From: Blepharisma japonicum
Lineage: Eukaryota; Ciliophora; Heterotrichea; Heterotrichida; Blepharismidae
Reading direction: 5' to 3'
DNA: 64,000 bases
Assembly: GCA_949751835.1 (NCBI GenBank)
Contig: CATKHK010000028.1
Span: 418,664 to 482,663 of the forward strand
Shown: one piece after another, positions 46,958 through 59,557 of the stretch
Position numbering within the stretch: position 1 is the first letter of the stretch
How the letters are laid out: every line of letters starts with the position of its first letter
The notes under the pieces: model-generated
Databases searched by the model: none
What the model was told of the DNA's origin: nothing
Seen by the model: only the letters and a program-made list of their open reading frames with translations
Made by a program: the position numbers and the translations under genes

Positions 46958-49015
46958 ATGCTAAATCATCGAATAAAACCACTTAAAACTTGAAATGATT
47001 TTTTGGCATTTACTACTCTCCCACACAACACCCTTCTGGAGCAGTTAAAGTTTTCAGTTGCGGCTCTTACTGATCCTGGATCTCAGCGTGCACTGTAATT
47101 GCTACATAGCGTTTGAAATGCCTTAATTGACCCAAACTACAAAGCTAGCATCATAAACTTTTACAGAAACACTAAATTGCTTGAAAAGGTTATACTCCCT
47201 TCGAACTTGGTAAATCAAATTAAAGAAGACGTACCAAAAGCATTCAGCGGATTATTATCGCATCTACAGACGCCTTCAAAATTGCTAAAAATGACGGCAA
47301 TTCTTACTTTATTCTCTTTAAAGCGTCCTGACATTGGCTACCAAACTGGGATGAATTTTATTGCTGCAGTACTTACTCTTGTATTTGAAACGGAAGGTGA
47401 AGCATTTGCTGTATTTTGCCATATAATTGAAAAAATATTCCCAAATGTGAGCTAAATATAGGGATACTTCTCAAAAGAGAACAGAAAAATTGGGCTTTAT
47501 ACAGAGCTTAGGATTTTTGCACTTATGGCCGAATCTGTAAGACCAAATACTTTTAAAACTCTCAAAGCTCGTTTTCGAGAAAAAAATCAAGACAGCCTTT
47601 ATGAAGACCCATTCCCGTTTGTGGAAACAATGAAAAGGATTCAGAGTTACTGATTAAGTACATTGTTCGCAACTTCTTTAAATTTTGAAGAAGTTTTGAG
47701 GGCTTGGGACATGATTTTGATTTTTGGCATTGAGTTCGCACATAAACTAGGGCTCGCAATATTAGGGAAAAATGAAAAATTTTTTGTGAGTAAAGTCCAA
47801 AAAGAGTTGAAATCACTGAAACTTGGAAGAAGTATTGATGCATTAATAATTGCAGGAAATTGTGCACGAATTTTATTACAAAAAACAGTAACAGAAGCTT
47901 CGATGAGCGAAATCATTAAGAAAATTTTTTGAATTGATAAATACAGAAATATAAGAAGAGCGGACTTTATTGAGAAAGCAGAAGAGCTTGAGAATAACTT
48001 TGAGGAAAGGATAGAAAGACTGCGGCAAGCCAAAGAAATGATGATTACCTCTGGGTTAATCAAGCTAGCCCATAAAACACTTGACTCCTTGGATGAATCA
48101 GGATTTATCTATATGAAAAGATACGAGTTCATTGAAACTTCGAAATGAGACAAAGAAGCCGCACATCACATCTTTAACACTTTTGACCAAAATGGTCAGG
48201 AAATGCTGAAAATAAGTGTGATAAAATCAGGGATTTCCTGCTTGATAGGGCTAAATTTTGATGAGAAAATAGATTTGTGTTTGCATTCAGCATTCAAAAG
48301 TGAAATTGATAGCACGGATAATATCATCGATGCGCTGGCTGATATAGAGTTTTCTTTAGATGCACGATCAGCTTATTTTGAATCGTTTATAGATGATTTC
48401 TATACTTTTTTGCCAAAAGACATAGACAATAAAGTGAGGATCGATCATATCAAAAATGTTGTTAAGTCTCATCAGTCTTGCGTAAGGATTTTTGAAATTT
48501 TGAACAGAATCGAAAATATACATCCAGAAAAAATAGAGTGCACAACTAATATACCATTACTAGAAAGAAGCTATATTGAAATAAGCTCGCCTATGACCTT
48601 ATCCATTAATACAAGCACAATTTCAGATTTCGAACTTAATAGTGAAGAAATTTGTGAAGTCATTGTAGAAAAAGTGTCTGAAGCGAAAAGCGGATTCAGC
48701 ATAGAAAATGCAATGGAAAAATTTCTGGAAGAGGCAATTTCTGATACTCAAGAACTTGTAAATATTGATCAAAGCTTACAACGCTGAATCCAGGATCTTA
48801 ATGAACCCTCGCAAATAGAGTTTCTTAAAGGGATTGCTGAAGAAAACATTATTATTGATTTGCCAAGTGAAATCAGTTTGCAAAATAGTTCTACATTTAA
48901 TTTTTCAGACAGATCTATAACTAGCTCAGAAAATCAGACTCTTAGAGGACTATTAAGTTATCCTTCAAAATCAAAATATACACGTTTGTGTACTAGAGAA
49001 TGCATAATTATTTAA
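46958..49015 (+). CDS. TBC-domain (Rab-GAP-like) protein with EF-hand-like C-terminal region
   Basis: 675 residues after removal of 15-nt introns at 47095-47109 and 47447-47461 and reading TGA as Trp. ATG at 46958 gives MLNHRIKPLKTW. The TBC fold is clear: RALVWNAL, IKEDVPKAF, RPDIGYQTGMNFIAAVL, GYFSKENRKIG and the helix-rich AWDMILIFG. Then comes a helical region and an EF-hand-like stretch (IFNTFDQNGQEMLK, about 400), as in the TBC1D8/9 layout. The arginine finger (IxxDxxR) is IKEDVPK and the glutamine finger (YxQ) is YQT, so normal GAP catalysis is doubtful. The tail is acidic and disordered. A Rab1 gene lies 3 kb away. Confidence 0.85.
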
Positions 49016-49138
49016 ATAATCATGCTACATGAATAAAAACTGATCTGTAAGGCATTACATCATTGATAATAATTATTCTCTATATAAAATCAACAAAAGG
49101 CTATAATTTAAAAGATTTACAAATAATTCATATATAAT

Positions 49139-49558
49139 ATGGTTGAAGGACTTGAAAATCTCAACGATGAGCTCGCCAAACAAAACGAATGGGCTAAAGC
49201 TGTAATTTTTGATCATGAAGGGAGAACAGTCGCTTCAAAGGGCTTTAATGTTAACTCAGCTGAACTTTTACCATATCTTCATGCTTTGGATTCAAGAGAT
49301 GCTACAATTGGGGCTGGATTCATTCTGGCAGGAAATCATTTTGATGTTCATAGATTCCATCCTCCTCTAGTATATGGAAGAAGAGGCGGACCTGATGAAG
49401 GAGAAGGAATTGCACTATGCCAAGCTATCCGAAATGGCCAGCCTGTGTATGGAGTTATTACATACGAATTCCCATATCTAAGCGCACGTTGTGTTCCACA
49501 ATTGATTGATTTCTGCAGAAAATTTATAGGAACTGTTGAAATTCCACAGCCAAATTAG
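49139..49558 (+). CDS. Profilin-like protein
   Basis: 139 residues, within the usual profilin size. The pattern WAKAVIFDHEGRTVASKGF (strand-turn-strand with Asp/Gly), then IGAGFILAGNHFDVHRF and a final helix VPQLIDFCRKFIGT, fits the profilin fold, which binds actin monomers and poly-proline. Sequence similarity is distant, so another small profilin/longin-like fold remains possible. No intron, no TGA. Confidence 0.5.
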   Translation: MVEGLENLNDELAKQNEWAKAVIFDHEGRTVASKGFNVNSAELLPYLHALDSRDATIGAGFILAGNHFDVHRFHPPLVYGRRGGPDEGEGIALCQAIRNGQPVYGVITYEFPYLSARCVPQLIDFCRKFIGTVEIPQPN

Positions 49559-49998
49559 TTAAATAAAACTTATTGACAAATTATATCCTCAATAAAATTA
49601 AATTAAGTGTATTAAATTGTTTATATAATAATATGAAGCCCCTGCAGAGAAACTTATTCAGCTAAATCTATATTCCTGACTTTTTAAAATTATTTTAGAT
49701 TTTCCTATTAGCATGTGAAGATTAATATTCTCAAGAATTTACTAGTATAAGATGATAAATAAAGAGCAGCCATTTTTTATAATAAACTCTTTTGTTTCTT
49801 ATAATCTGCCTAATTCTGTAGCAAGTCTGGCGCCTACTTATGCTTGATAGAGCTTTGAAAACCAATCTCACTCCAGATTGTCTCAAATTTTATATTGTTA
49901 CTCATTAAATTCTATAATTTTAATCGATTCTTATCTGAATAATCCAAGTAATGCTACAAAAAAGTTTAAATTTTAATTAAAGCTTAAAATTTCATTTC
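49559..49998. other. Intergenic, convergent
   Basis: AT-rich spacer of 440 bp, no recognisable feature. Confidence 0.45.
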
Positions 49999-51597
49999 TT
50001 ATACAAAGAAGTTGAAAGTGCAAAACATCTCTATTAAAGAATTATCACGCTGCTGATATAAAATTTCCTTTAGCCTATTCAGATCAATGCTCTTATCTTT
50101 ATCTAAATGTGCCATCTCAAATATAAGAGTCGCAAACGTTTCTGATAAATAATCCACGATATAATCAGAAGTTGTGAAATGCAGCTGCATTTGGCAGAGT
50201 TTTTTAACTTCATTAAAAGTAAGCTGATTGCTATTATTTTCATCAAAAATCTTAAAAAATAAGTCAATTTGGTTTTCAAAATTTCCTGAGGAGAGGACAC
50301 TCATTGCCGTCAAAAACTCTTCTCAGTCCACAAAGCCATTTTTATTCGTATCTATTAAGTCAAAAACGCGGCTTAAAACAAGGGCTCCTTGGTCAGTTCC
50401 ATTTTTCATGCAATCTATGAAGATTGACCTCTCAATGCCTTGAGATATATCATGATCTAGATCCCTTGCCACTGAAAGCAGCACAAGCATTTTATATTTA
50501 GCATAAAGTTTGTGCAATTGGGTTATTCCAAAGTTGTACTTCTTCATTAAATGCTTTGACCCTTGCTGGCACAGTTTTGGCAGCTTTTGGTCTATCAGTA
50601 GTGCAGCTTGCCCGAGCCTTAATTTTAATCTATTAAGCAAATGCTGTCGATCTTCTTTAGATTTTATTCGTTCTTTTACGTTAACGATTCTTATAGGTTT
50701 TTCGATGGACTTTCTTCTTATATCTCCAAAGCCTTTTGATAGTTCAGTAATAAAGAGAGTTTTTCTTCTTGGTGAAAATGAGGAATGGTTTTTCCGCGTG
50801 AATTTACTTTCGATAGTATCAATGATGTTGAGTTCTGATGGCTCAGTATCAAAATGCTCTATTTCTGACATGTTTCTGAGCCTTAGACTCGATTTGTAAA
50901 TTGGAGAATCGTGATTTATTGTAAAATCAGATGATCTTTGAAATTTAGTATCAGGGCTGTTTTTAATTATTCCAATGAAATAGGGTGAATCACTGACTAT
51001 CACAATATTTGAATCATACGGAATTTCTGCAAGAGATTTCAGCAGTTTTCCATTAGCAGTAAATAAAAACCTTATTTTATTCCCAATTTTTATTTCTTTA
51101 TTGCACCTGTCAAAAAAATTTGCTAATAGTTTTTTCTGCTTAAGTCTATTTGTAAGGTCTTCTCCAGTTATTTTATAAGTAAAACCTGGGATTTTTTCTC
51201 CTTCATTTACGATTGCGCCGTCTCTCATAACAAATATTTCTCTCACTCAAATTGATTGCTGCAAATATTTTATCTCAGCTTTTGGAGTTAAAGGCTTTTC
51301 CCGTCTTAGTAGAAGCTTAGAGGCAGGTCTTGAGACTTTTCGAGGATCAGCTATAAGTTTTGAATCACTTGAACGGTATCTCAGTGGATTTTCAGAACTT
51401 GCTGAAAATGCTATTCGGAATGGCAAAGGATTAGTATTTATCTTGCCTTCATTATCGTAGTAATATGTTCTTAATGGAGAGTCAAGAATGCTGGAGTCGT
51501 TTGCTTTGCGAATAAGAGTTTTTGGGGAGCTTGTGAAAGAAAATGAAGCTTTTGTCCTATTTTCTGGAGTATAAAATCCAAGGTTAATTTTATGCAT
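49999..51597 (-). CDS. Doublecortin-like / EF-hand protein
   Basis: 532 residues with two TGA codons read as Trp and no intron. The N-terminus is basic and disordered (1-115). Residues about 118-205 resemble a doublecortin domain: VMRDGAIVNEGEKIPGF, then KIRFLFTANGKLLKSLAEIP and IVIVSDSPYFIGI, a fold that binds microtubules. The C-terminal 150 residues hold EF-hands: FDLIDTNKNGFVDWEEF (a canonical calcium loop), FKIFDENNSNQLTFNEV and AHLDKDKSIDLNRL. DCX plus EF-hand suggests a calcium-sensitive microtubule protein, fitting a contractile, ciliated cell. The EF-hand call is strong, the DCX call moderate. Confidence 0.75.
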
Positions 51598-51962
51598 TTT
51601 TAATTTATTAGAGAAGATTGTATTGCTTCTCAGTATGAAAATAATGCACTGGCTATTATTCCAGAATATAGCGAAATAACCGAAGCATTTGTCATTGGAA
51701 CTCGTTCACATATCATCTACTTTCAAGCAATCTGGTCAATAAGAATACTACAAACCTAACATTAGCTTTGATTTTTGCTAAATTAATTTTTGACTTTTTA
51801 AAATTTTTGGAACGCCAGAGAGCTGATAAAACTGGGAGAGGCGCCAAGGCCAATCCATATAGGCTTCATGTATATTAATATTAATTTACAAATAAGGTTG
51901 ACTTCCCTTTCTTTAGAATTAATCAATAATTTTTCATGACAAAGTCAAATTGATTATAATAA
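51598..51962. other. Intergenic, divergent promoter region
   Basis: AT-rich spacer of 365 bp before the Rab gene. A short GC-richer patch lies near 51810-51865, without a clear meaning. Confidence 0.4.
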
Positions 51963-52607
51963 ATGGCTAACCCTGAATAGTAATTTATATTCAGCGACTA
52001 TCTCTTCAAGCTCTTGCTCATTGGTGACTCTGGAGTCGGAAAATCCTCACTGCTTTTAAGATTTTCCGACAACACTTACGCTGAAAGCTTCATTGCAACT
52101 ATCGGAGTCGATTTTGTAAAGGTTATTTAGAAAATCAAAACAGTAGATGTTGAAAACAAGGTCATAAAGCTCCAGATCTGGGATACTGCAGGACAAGAGA
52201 AGTTCCGAACAATTACGTCATCCTATTACAGGGGAGCTCATGGAATTATTATTGTTTATGATGTCACCAACAGAGATTCTTTCAATAATGTGAAAAATTG
52301 GATGAACGAAATCACCAGATATGCCAGCGAAAACGTGAATCGACTCATTGTTGGGAATAAAAGCGATATGGAAGGCAAAAAGGCAGTCACTTATGATGAA
52401 GGGAAAGAACTCGCTGATTCCTATGGAATTCCGTTTATAGAAACTTCTGCTAAAACCTCTGTGAATGTGGAGCAGAGTTTCTTGAGAATGGCTGGAGAGA
52501 TCAAGGGAAGGGTTGCAGCGACAGCAACAAAAGCCAATCCTCAGCCAAAAGGGCAAAGGTTAGCCACTGGAAAGAGTTTGACACCAAAGAAAACAGGATG
52601 CTGCTAA
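51963..52607 (+). CDS. RAB1: Rab1-family small GTPase
   Basis: 204 residues after removal of two 15-nt introns (51980-51994 and 52116-52130). The ends join as [18 protein letters not shown] and GVDFKIKTV, both exact Rab1 landmarks. GTPase motifs are [17 protein letters not shown] (switch I), [18 protein letters not shown] and ETSAKT. The C-terminus ends in CC for geranylgeranylation. It controls ER-to-Golgi transport. The first exon codes for under six residues, so standard gene finders would miss the start. Confidence 0.95.
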
Positions 52608-53388
52608 ATAAGCTTAATATCTTATGGAGTTTTACCTTAAATTTTTGTTGAAATTTAAAAAATAATAGGGCTTTCCTTTAGATATAAATTTTGTGAAGAT
52701 TATATTGATTGAGTTTTTTTGATTTTTCTACATTATTTGAAATAAATTGTATTAGCTCTATCCTTCAAATATAAGTTTCTTATTGGTATCTTATAATAAA
52801 AGCTGGCGTGAATTTAATAATAAAGTATCCATTATTTTATTGCCAGAACCATAGGAATTTATCAAAATTGTATGTGCATAATAATCCAACCTTATTTCTT
52901 CTAATTAAAATTTAAATAAATTAAGTAAATTATTATTTGATAAAATCCATTTTTGTATATTTTCCCAGACAATGTTCCCAGTAACTATTTTAATAAAAAA
53001 ATTAATTTATATACTCTTATCTGGGTTTTTCGATTTATGTTTATAAAATTTTGGTTAGCGAAACAGAGGTTTTCTCATTTTTGAGTTGACATTTTCTAAT
53101 ATTCTTAATAAAATATAATTTATGACTGAGCAGGTTTACTGATTTTTTAAGTCTATTACTCGATAAGGAATTACAAGCTCTATTGTATAAATTTTGCGAA
53201 TTTTTCTATCATAGCATGAGACAAACCATTTTTAAAGTAATGTCTTTCGCAGTCGGGTCGCACCCAGCCTAATTGACTGTAAGCACTAAGGCTATTCACC
53301 TAAATCTTAGCTACCTTCTTCCTCAAGCAATTTCAATCTTAAGCATGATATAAATTAAAAACTGTTACATAAAATTATGATTAATAAA
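52608..53388. other. Intergenic
   Basis: 780 bp, very AT-rich, with a short GC-richer island at about 53245-53312 (TCGCAGTCGGGTCGCACCC). It could be a structured RNA or chance. No tRNA features (no matched stems or GGTTC loop) are seen. Confidence 0.35.
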
Positions 53389-54120
53389 TTAAGAATCTTC
53401 AAGTTCCTCAAGGCTAAGAGATGATTGAGATATTGAAACAAATTTCCTCAAATCTCCATCATCTGTTTCAGGTGTCATTCATTCTGACCTCTTTATGGCA
53501 GTTTCAACTATTTTGGTATCATAAAGCCATATGCAATAATTATGGCTGTGGTGTATTTCAAGTAGATTGCAAAAATCCACTTCGAATGTCCGTAAATTTA
53601 TTTTGTATTCATAATTAAAAGATTGGAGAAATTCAAATTCCTTATAACTTAAATCAGTAGGGTCAAGCTGAGGAGCGAATAAGCTGAAGTCATAGACATC
53701 CAGGTGGCTGCGGTAACAAACTTTTTGAGATAGACAAGCTGATAAAATCACAATTTCTTTTCAATTTGAATTACTTAGAATAATTTTTGATGCTTTTAGG
53801 TATCGAGTCATATAAATATAACTTACGACAAGGCACTCAGAGCTTAACTTAGCAAAGAGAGATAAATCATAAATAAAGCTGTAAATCTCTCTTGAGCTAG
53901 GAATGTCATTTTGAAGGCTAGATTTGACTATATTTGTTGTTGCTCATCCTTCGAAACTTTGATATTCTGGATCTGAATAGTTTTGGTCTTTTTCATTATT
54001 TTCCTTAATTCTATCCTGAATAAAATAGCTCAGTGATTCAATAACCTCTCTTTCAGTGGGATAAACTGATTTATTTAAAATATCAGAGAATGAAATCAGT
54101 GAACTGCTAATTGTTGCCAT
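53389..54120 (-). CDS. Cyclin-box protein (PHO80/cyclin Y-like)
   Basis: 243 residues from ATG at 54120 to TAA at 53389-53391; three TGA codons are read as Trp. The central part matches the cyclin box: SSREIYSFIYDLSLFAKLSS, then ECLVVSYIYMTRYLKAS and EIVILSACLSQKV, followed by the FLQSFNYEYKINL helix where cyclins have xxLNxxLxF/Y. It lacks the second cyclin fold, like PHO80 and cyclin Y types that partner with CDK5/PHO85-like kinases. The N-terminal extension and acidic tail are disordered. The partner kinase is not in this window. Confidence 0.75.
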
Positions 54121-54559
54121 TTTGGTTTAATCAAATAATCGCCAAAATTCAAAATTTAAGATATTTTAATATAAGATTCATAATTAGTTTTACGATTTCA
54201 GAATGAATACCCAAGAACTATAATTGCAGTTTAAATTATAAAAAGCAAAGATAGCGATTTTTAAAAGTTAAAGATAACAGTTTCTTATTTTGAGTCGGCA
54301 ATGTTAGCCCAATTATATGATGAAGAGGCAATGAGAAAATTTAATATTACAAGCTTTCCCATTTATACTCCTTAATTTCCTATATATTAAAATATATTGA
54401 TCAAAAATTTGCTTCTTTTATTGGATATAAGTCCACTACTGTGCGAGGTGGAATTTATAGCTATGCTCGAAAAAAAATTAATATCAAGCTTTTGAGTTTG
54501 TTTAGGTTTGAATCACTTTTGTAAAAGATTAAAAAATATAAAAACTTTATGAAATTAAA
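54121..54559. other. Intergenic, divergent promoter region
   Basis: AT-rich spacer of 439 bp, nothing recognisable. Confidence 0.45.
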
Positions 54560-56552
54560 ATGGATAGTCCATTAAGTCGTTGGAATTTCAACTCAAATAG
54601 CTTTAATCAAAGCCCAACAAGCGCTTTAATCGAGAAGTCTCCACAATGATTATCAAATCGAAAATTTTCAGGAAAGGCTTTTATGAGCTTAGAAGGCAAA
54701 ACGCTTGGTAATCTATAACTAGACATACCAAAAATAGAGCACTTTGGCGATACATCTAGACTGAAGCCCTCTAAAAATCGATTATTGACGGCAAATAAGA
54801 CCCCCCAAAGACTGTCTCAAAAACTCACAATCTTAACGCCAAGAAAAGAAATTTCAACAAGTGTTGAATGTTCTTCAATTAAATCTTTAACGCCTGCACG
54901 TATTTTGAAAAGTTATGAAGCAGCGTTTAAAGATGCATCACTATTTGGGAGAAGCAATAACTCAATCAAAAGAATTCACAGTCCATCGAAAAACGAACTT
55001 TCCAAGAAATTTTTCAAAAATTTTAACTCAACATTGAAGTCAGATGAAAGTTCTGCTAATATCAGTGTTGAATCTGCCATTAAGAAAATGCAAGATAATT
55101 CATTATGAAAATGACTTAAAAAACGAGGAAAAAAGAAGAATGAAGAAGATATTAACAAAAACATCTTAGAATTAATTTTTTCTCAGCTTGATATAGAAAA
55201 AACAGGAAAAGTGAAGGCTGAAGAGTTAATAAAATCACTTTTGATGCTTGGTATAGCAAGTGATCCCGATTTACTAAGAAATTGTATATGTATAATTGCT
55301 AAAAAAGATACATTGAACGATGAGTATTTATCTTTGAAGGATTTTCAAAGTTTGTTTCGAGGCGATATGTGGACTGATAAAATTCTGGATGTTTTAAATG
55401 ATTACTCCATCATAGAAAAGCACAAAACAAGGATTTTTCACAATGAGGCTATTTTCGGCATGAATAGTGAGCCTTCTATTTTCCAGTCAAGGAGAGCTTC
55501 TTCAAAGCTTGCAAATAGAATTCGTGAAAAAATAAAAGAAGAGAAATGAAAAGAGGATAGCTTAATTACTATGAATGACCACCAGAGCCTGATTCAGCTT
55601 TGATGAAGTGATATTGATCCTAAAACTTCAAGCACAATCCATATAAATATGGTAATAAAAAAGCTAGTGGAATTAAATTTTGCAGATGATATTGAATCAG
55701 GACTAAGATTGATAAAGCATTTTTTGAATCTCGAATCCCATATGAGCTTTAAGGACTTTCAAAATATATTTGCAAAGAGCATGCTCAAAGGATCATTCAT
55801 AAATTTGTCAAAACGGATTTTTAGCGATAAAAATCGCGAAGAAAGTCATTTTCAGACTTTATCAAGCTATAAAAGGAATGTGATGATGACTGGAATCAGA
55901 ATTCCAAATGAAGAGATTACAATTGAAGAAGGGATAAATGCACTGCAGGCCTTAGAAAAATATCAAATGAACGCTGATGGAAAATCAAAGTAGATTTTTA
56001 TGTAGGTTCACAGCTGAAGAAGCTCAAGAAAATATTATTAAATTGATAAGAATCTACTATCAGATGACCCAGCAAAACTATAAAAGCACACAAAAATTGC
56101 TAGATGCAGAAAATAAAGAACCCGAGAATCCATTAGTTATATTTAGCCCAGAAAATCAAAACAGCACTGATGAGCTAGAATCAACTTTCCTAAAAACAGA
56201 AATAAACCCAAGTAAATTTAAAAGGAAAAAGGAGCTAAATGTTATGAGTGGAAACCATGGATCAAGATCTAGTACTCCTTCGATGGGATTGAAAGTCAAA
56301 ACTATTAGAATACCAACTGATATAGAATACAGTGAGCAAAATGAAACTCAGGATTGAAGCAAACATAAAATCCTTGATACAAATTTCATAGTGAACAAAT
56401 ATAAAAAACAGGAATTAAGGGGCTCTTCAGTGCCAAAAAGAAGGATAATAAAAAGTTATGAAAAACTGTACACATCTAAACTTCAGAATTTTAGGGATAT
56501 TAATAAAAAGGTATTATTAAGCTCTGAATTATTAACTTCCGCCAAATTATAA
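54560..56552 (+). CDS. Large protein with degenerate EF-hand-like helices, two tiny introns
   Basis: 653 residues after removing a 15-nt intron (54709-54723) and a 16-nt intron (55990-56005), with TGA read as Trp. The first 190 residues are Ser/Lys-rich and disordered. Then helical units follow that look like paired EF-hands with degraded loops: LIFSQLDIEKTGKVKAEELI, then DEYLSLKDFQSLFRG and LESHMSFKDFQNIFAKS. The C-terminal third is basic and disordered (KFKRKKELN, VPKRRIIKSYEK). Two-intron splicing is needed to avoid TAA/TAG; the 16-nt one also restores frame. No known family. A calcium-sensor-like scaffold is only a guess. Confidence 0.7.
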
Positions 56553-56720
56553 AAGTAGCATTAGTTTGCTGGAAACAAATAATTATTGGTTGTAGCAGAA
56601 TAGACTTTATAAACCATTATATTTATATATTTTTATGAAGCTTTAAATACTAAAAATAATTATAAAACAATTAAAATGTATGATATTTAACAAATTTATA
56701 TAGAATATTGTAATTTAAGT

Positions 56721-59120
56721 TTAAATGCCCATAAAACTTCTATTTATACGACCATCTGGAGAGCTTCTCTTGATTGTGCGATATGATGAAATTGACTTAG
56801 GAGTCTGTGAGCGTTTAAGCAAATGCCTAATATGTGGCGAGCTTTTCAGTTGAGGAGTATGGAAAAGGAATTGAACGTCTAGTTCGTTGTCCTTGATCTG
56901 TTTTTTGCAGTTATCTAAATCAGACTCAAGCTTTGCAATGCGTTTGTCTCGTTTTTCAAGATCATTAAAAAGAATATGTATTTGCTCTTGGGCCTTATCA
57001 TAATCTTTTAGCTGCATTAAAAGCTCATTGTGTTTGGCTGATAGCCTACTGTACTGAGATTGGAGTTGATTTGTAGATGTTGATAATTTCATTTCAAGCT
57101 CTTGAATAGTAGCCTGTTGGGAGTTTATGAGTGTATTCTTATCAATTGAAGCTTCAAGGTCAATCAAACTATTTTCTTTATTTTTATTGCTCTGACTTTG
57201 TTTTTTGAATTCATTTATTTGGCTATTAAGTTCTTCAATTCTAGATTCCAATGATTTTCTGATTTCAACCTCTATTTTTAGTTGTTTTTTCCAATAATTT
57301 TTCTTTGAATCTGGGCTTTCATCAGATTCTCTTTGGATTGGGGGAAGCTCTCTTTTATTTTTACCCTTATATTTTTTAAGTAATTCATCATACTTAAACT
57401 GTATTCTTTTATATTCTTTTATCTGCAATTCATGCTCTTCTTTCATTCTTTCTATTTCCCTTAAATAGCTGTCTCTAAGCTGGTTTAACGCTTCTTGCTT
57501 ATCATTTGCAGCTTTATTTATAATTTCATTTTTTTCTCTAGTCACAATTTCTTTGATATCTTTTTTTCTTTTTTTTATGCCTTCGATTTTTTCTTCAAGC
57601 AATTCTTCATTTTCCCTCATTTGTTTTTCTTTTTCTTCTTCTAAATTTCGCATAAGCTCCTTGATTTTTTCTTCATTTTCAATTTTAAGCTTAAGAATTT
57701 CGCAATCTTTTGCAGCAATTAAATCAATCATAAGTTTTTTTTCATATTCATGCATGCTGTTGATTTTATCCACTTCATCACAGAATTGATTTTTAATTTC
57801 GTTGATTTCTTTTTGGTAGGCTTCTTTCATATAAGAAACAACCGCCTTTTTGCTTGATGCTATTTTATTGAGTTCATGATTAAAGCTTCCTTCTTTATCT
57901 TTATGAAGCTGCCCTACAGTTTCTTTTAATACTTTAATTTCCGCCCTTGATTTGGCTTGGATTTGCATATTGTCATTTTTAATATTGTCACACTGATTTT
58001 TGAATTTTTGAATGTCAAATTTAGCAGTAACAATATCTTTTTCTTTTGATTCCAAGCATTTCTTTAACCAAACAATTTCGTCTTGAAGCCTATCAACTTG
58101 ACGAAGCAGCAGCGAATTTTGCTCTTGCAATGCAGATTTTTGCATGTGAAATAGCCCTTCTAGCTTGCTCAGTTCTTTTTCTTTATCAGTGACTTTTTCT
58201 TGAAATCTCTTGCGCTGGTCCTCAAATCTGGTATCAAAATAATCTTTCAGTGACTTTTCCTTTTTATTGAACCTATCGTTCAATCTCTCAATTTTCTCTT
58301 CATATGACTTTGTAATGAAACTTATTTGCTCTGACTGCATTTTGGCTAATTCTGCAACTTCTTGCTCGTGCTCTGCTTTGAGCTTTTCTAGCATATCCTT
58401 CTGCATTTTATCTGACTCTTCTTGCTGGTGCTTCAGTTTCTCAAATACGTTTGTTAATGAGTTTTTAAGATAAGCAATGTGCTCGTCATTTTTTACTAAA
58501 GCTTCTTTGGTTTGCTCTCTTAAATTTCTTTCCTGCTCTAATAACTGCAATTTCTCAGCAATTAAATTTTGAGTATCTGCTAATTCTTGTTTTGTTGCTA
58601 AAAACTATATAGCATTCACTTTTTGGTTCAAATTATTCATTTTGATTAAAACATTGTCAAGTTCTTGAGACTTTTTATGAATCTGAGATAAATATCTTGC
58701 TTCTTTCAGCTCTTCATTTACTTTCTGGTTTTCCATATCCTGCTTTAGTTGTCTAATTTGTTCTTCATATTGTTCTTCTGTACTTGCTTTATTTTGCTGA
58801 AATTCTTTATTTTTGCTATCATAATCATTTATAATTGATGAGAAATTATGATTTTCTTCTTCGATTTTTTGTAACTTTAATTGGGTATGCTTTAGAAGTG
58901 CGTTAAGCGATTTATTTTCTTGAAAAGAAGATTTTAGTCTTGCTTGAACTAATTGCAGCAAATCTATTAAAGATATGTTAGGATCGTCATTAGCTCGAGA
59001 GCTGCCAGGATACGATGATTCATCTTTGAGAGTTTTTAAAGAACGCAACTGAGACTCAGGATTTGTAATGTTTTGCTCATTCTTGGGTGAAATGTTTATT
59101 GAGCTATTTCTTCTCCTCAT
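56721..59120 (-). CDS. Long coiled-coil protein, one 15-nt intron
   Basis: 794 residues; a 15-nt intron at 58605-58619 removes an in-frame TAG. The protein is a nearly continuous coiled coil from about residue 60 to 740 with E/K/Q/N-rich heptads and few breaks. The N-terminus is Ser/Asn-rich and the C-terminus is basic with SP sites (KRSQTPKSISSYR, RSSPDGRINRSFMGI). It resembles ciliary and basal-body coiled-coil proteins such as FAM184-type proteins in composition, but low-complexity similarity is not evidence of homology. Probably cytoskeletal. Confidence 0.8.
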
Positions 59121-59557
59121 ATTTGTTTCATTTCAATTGTTAAAATATAGTAAGAATCATTTAATTAAAAACTAAGCTAAATACTTATTTCTTATTAATC
59201 ATAATGTGAAATTGATCTTGCATAAAAGCTATTAAAAACAACTTTAATAAAAATAAATAACTAATATCCTTATCTTCAATTCCAATATAATATTCTCAAT
59301 TTTCTATCTGCAAGTAGCCTGCTGATATTTTATTTCAGAGGAAATATAATCAGATTAGAAGACCAGTTTTTTATTGCTATAATATGACCTATGCGATTTT
59401 AATAATTAACTATAAATTGGCATAAGTTCAAGATCCCAACTTTGATACTGACTAAAGGACGCATGATTGTAAAAAGATCTCCATATGCCAATTAAGCCTA
59501 TATGTTGAGAAGAGAATTCTTGAAATCTTATCAAATTATAATAATATTAAAATTGAG
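59121..59557. other. Intergenic, divergent promoter region
   Basis: AT-rich spacer of 437 bp without recognisable features. Confidence 0.45.
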
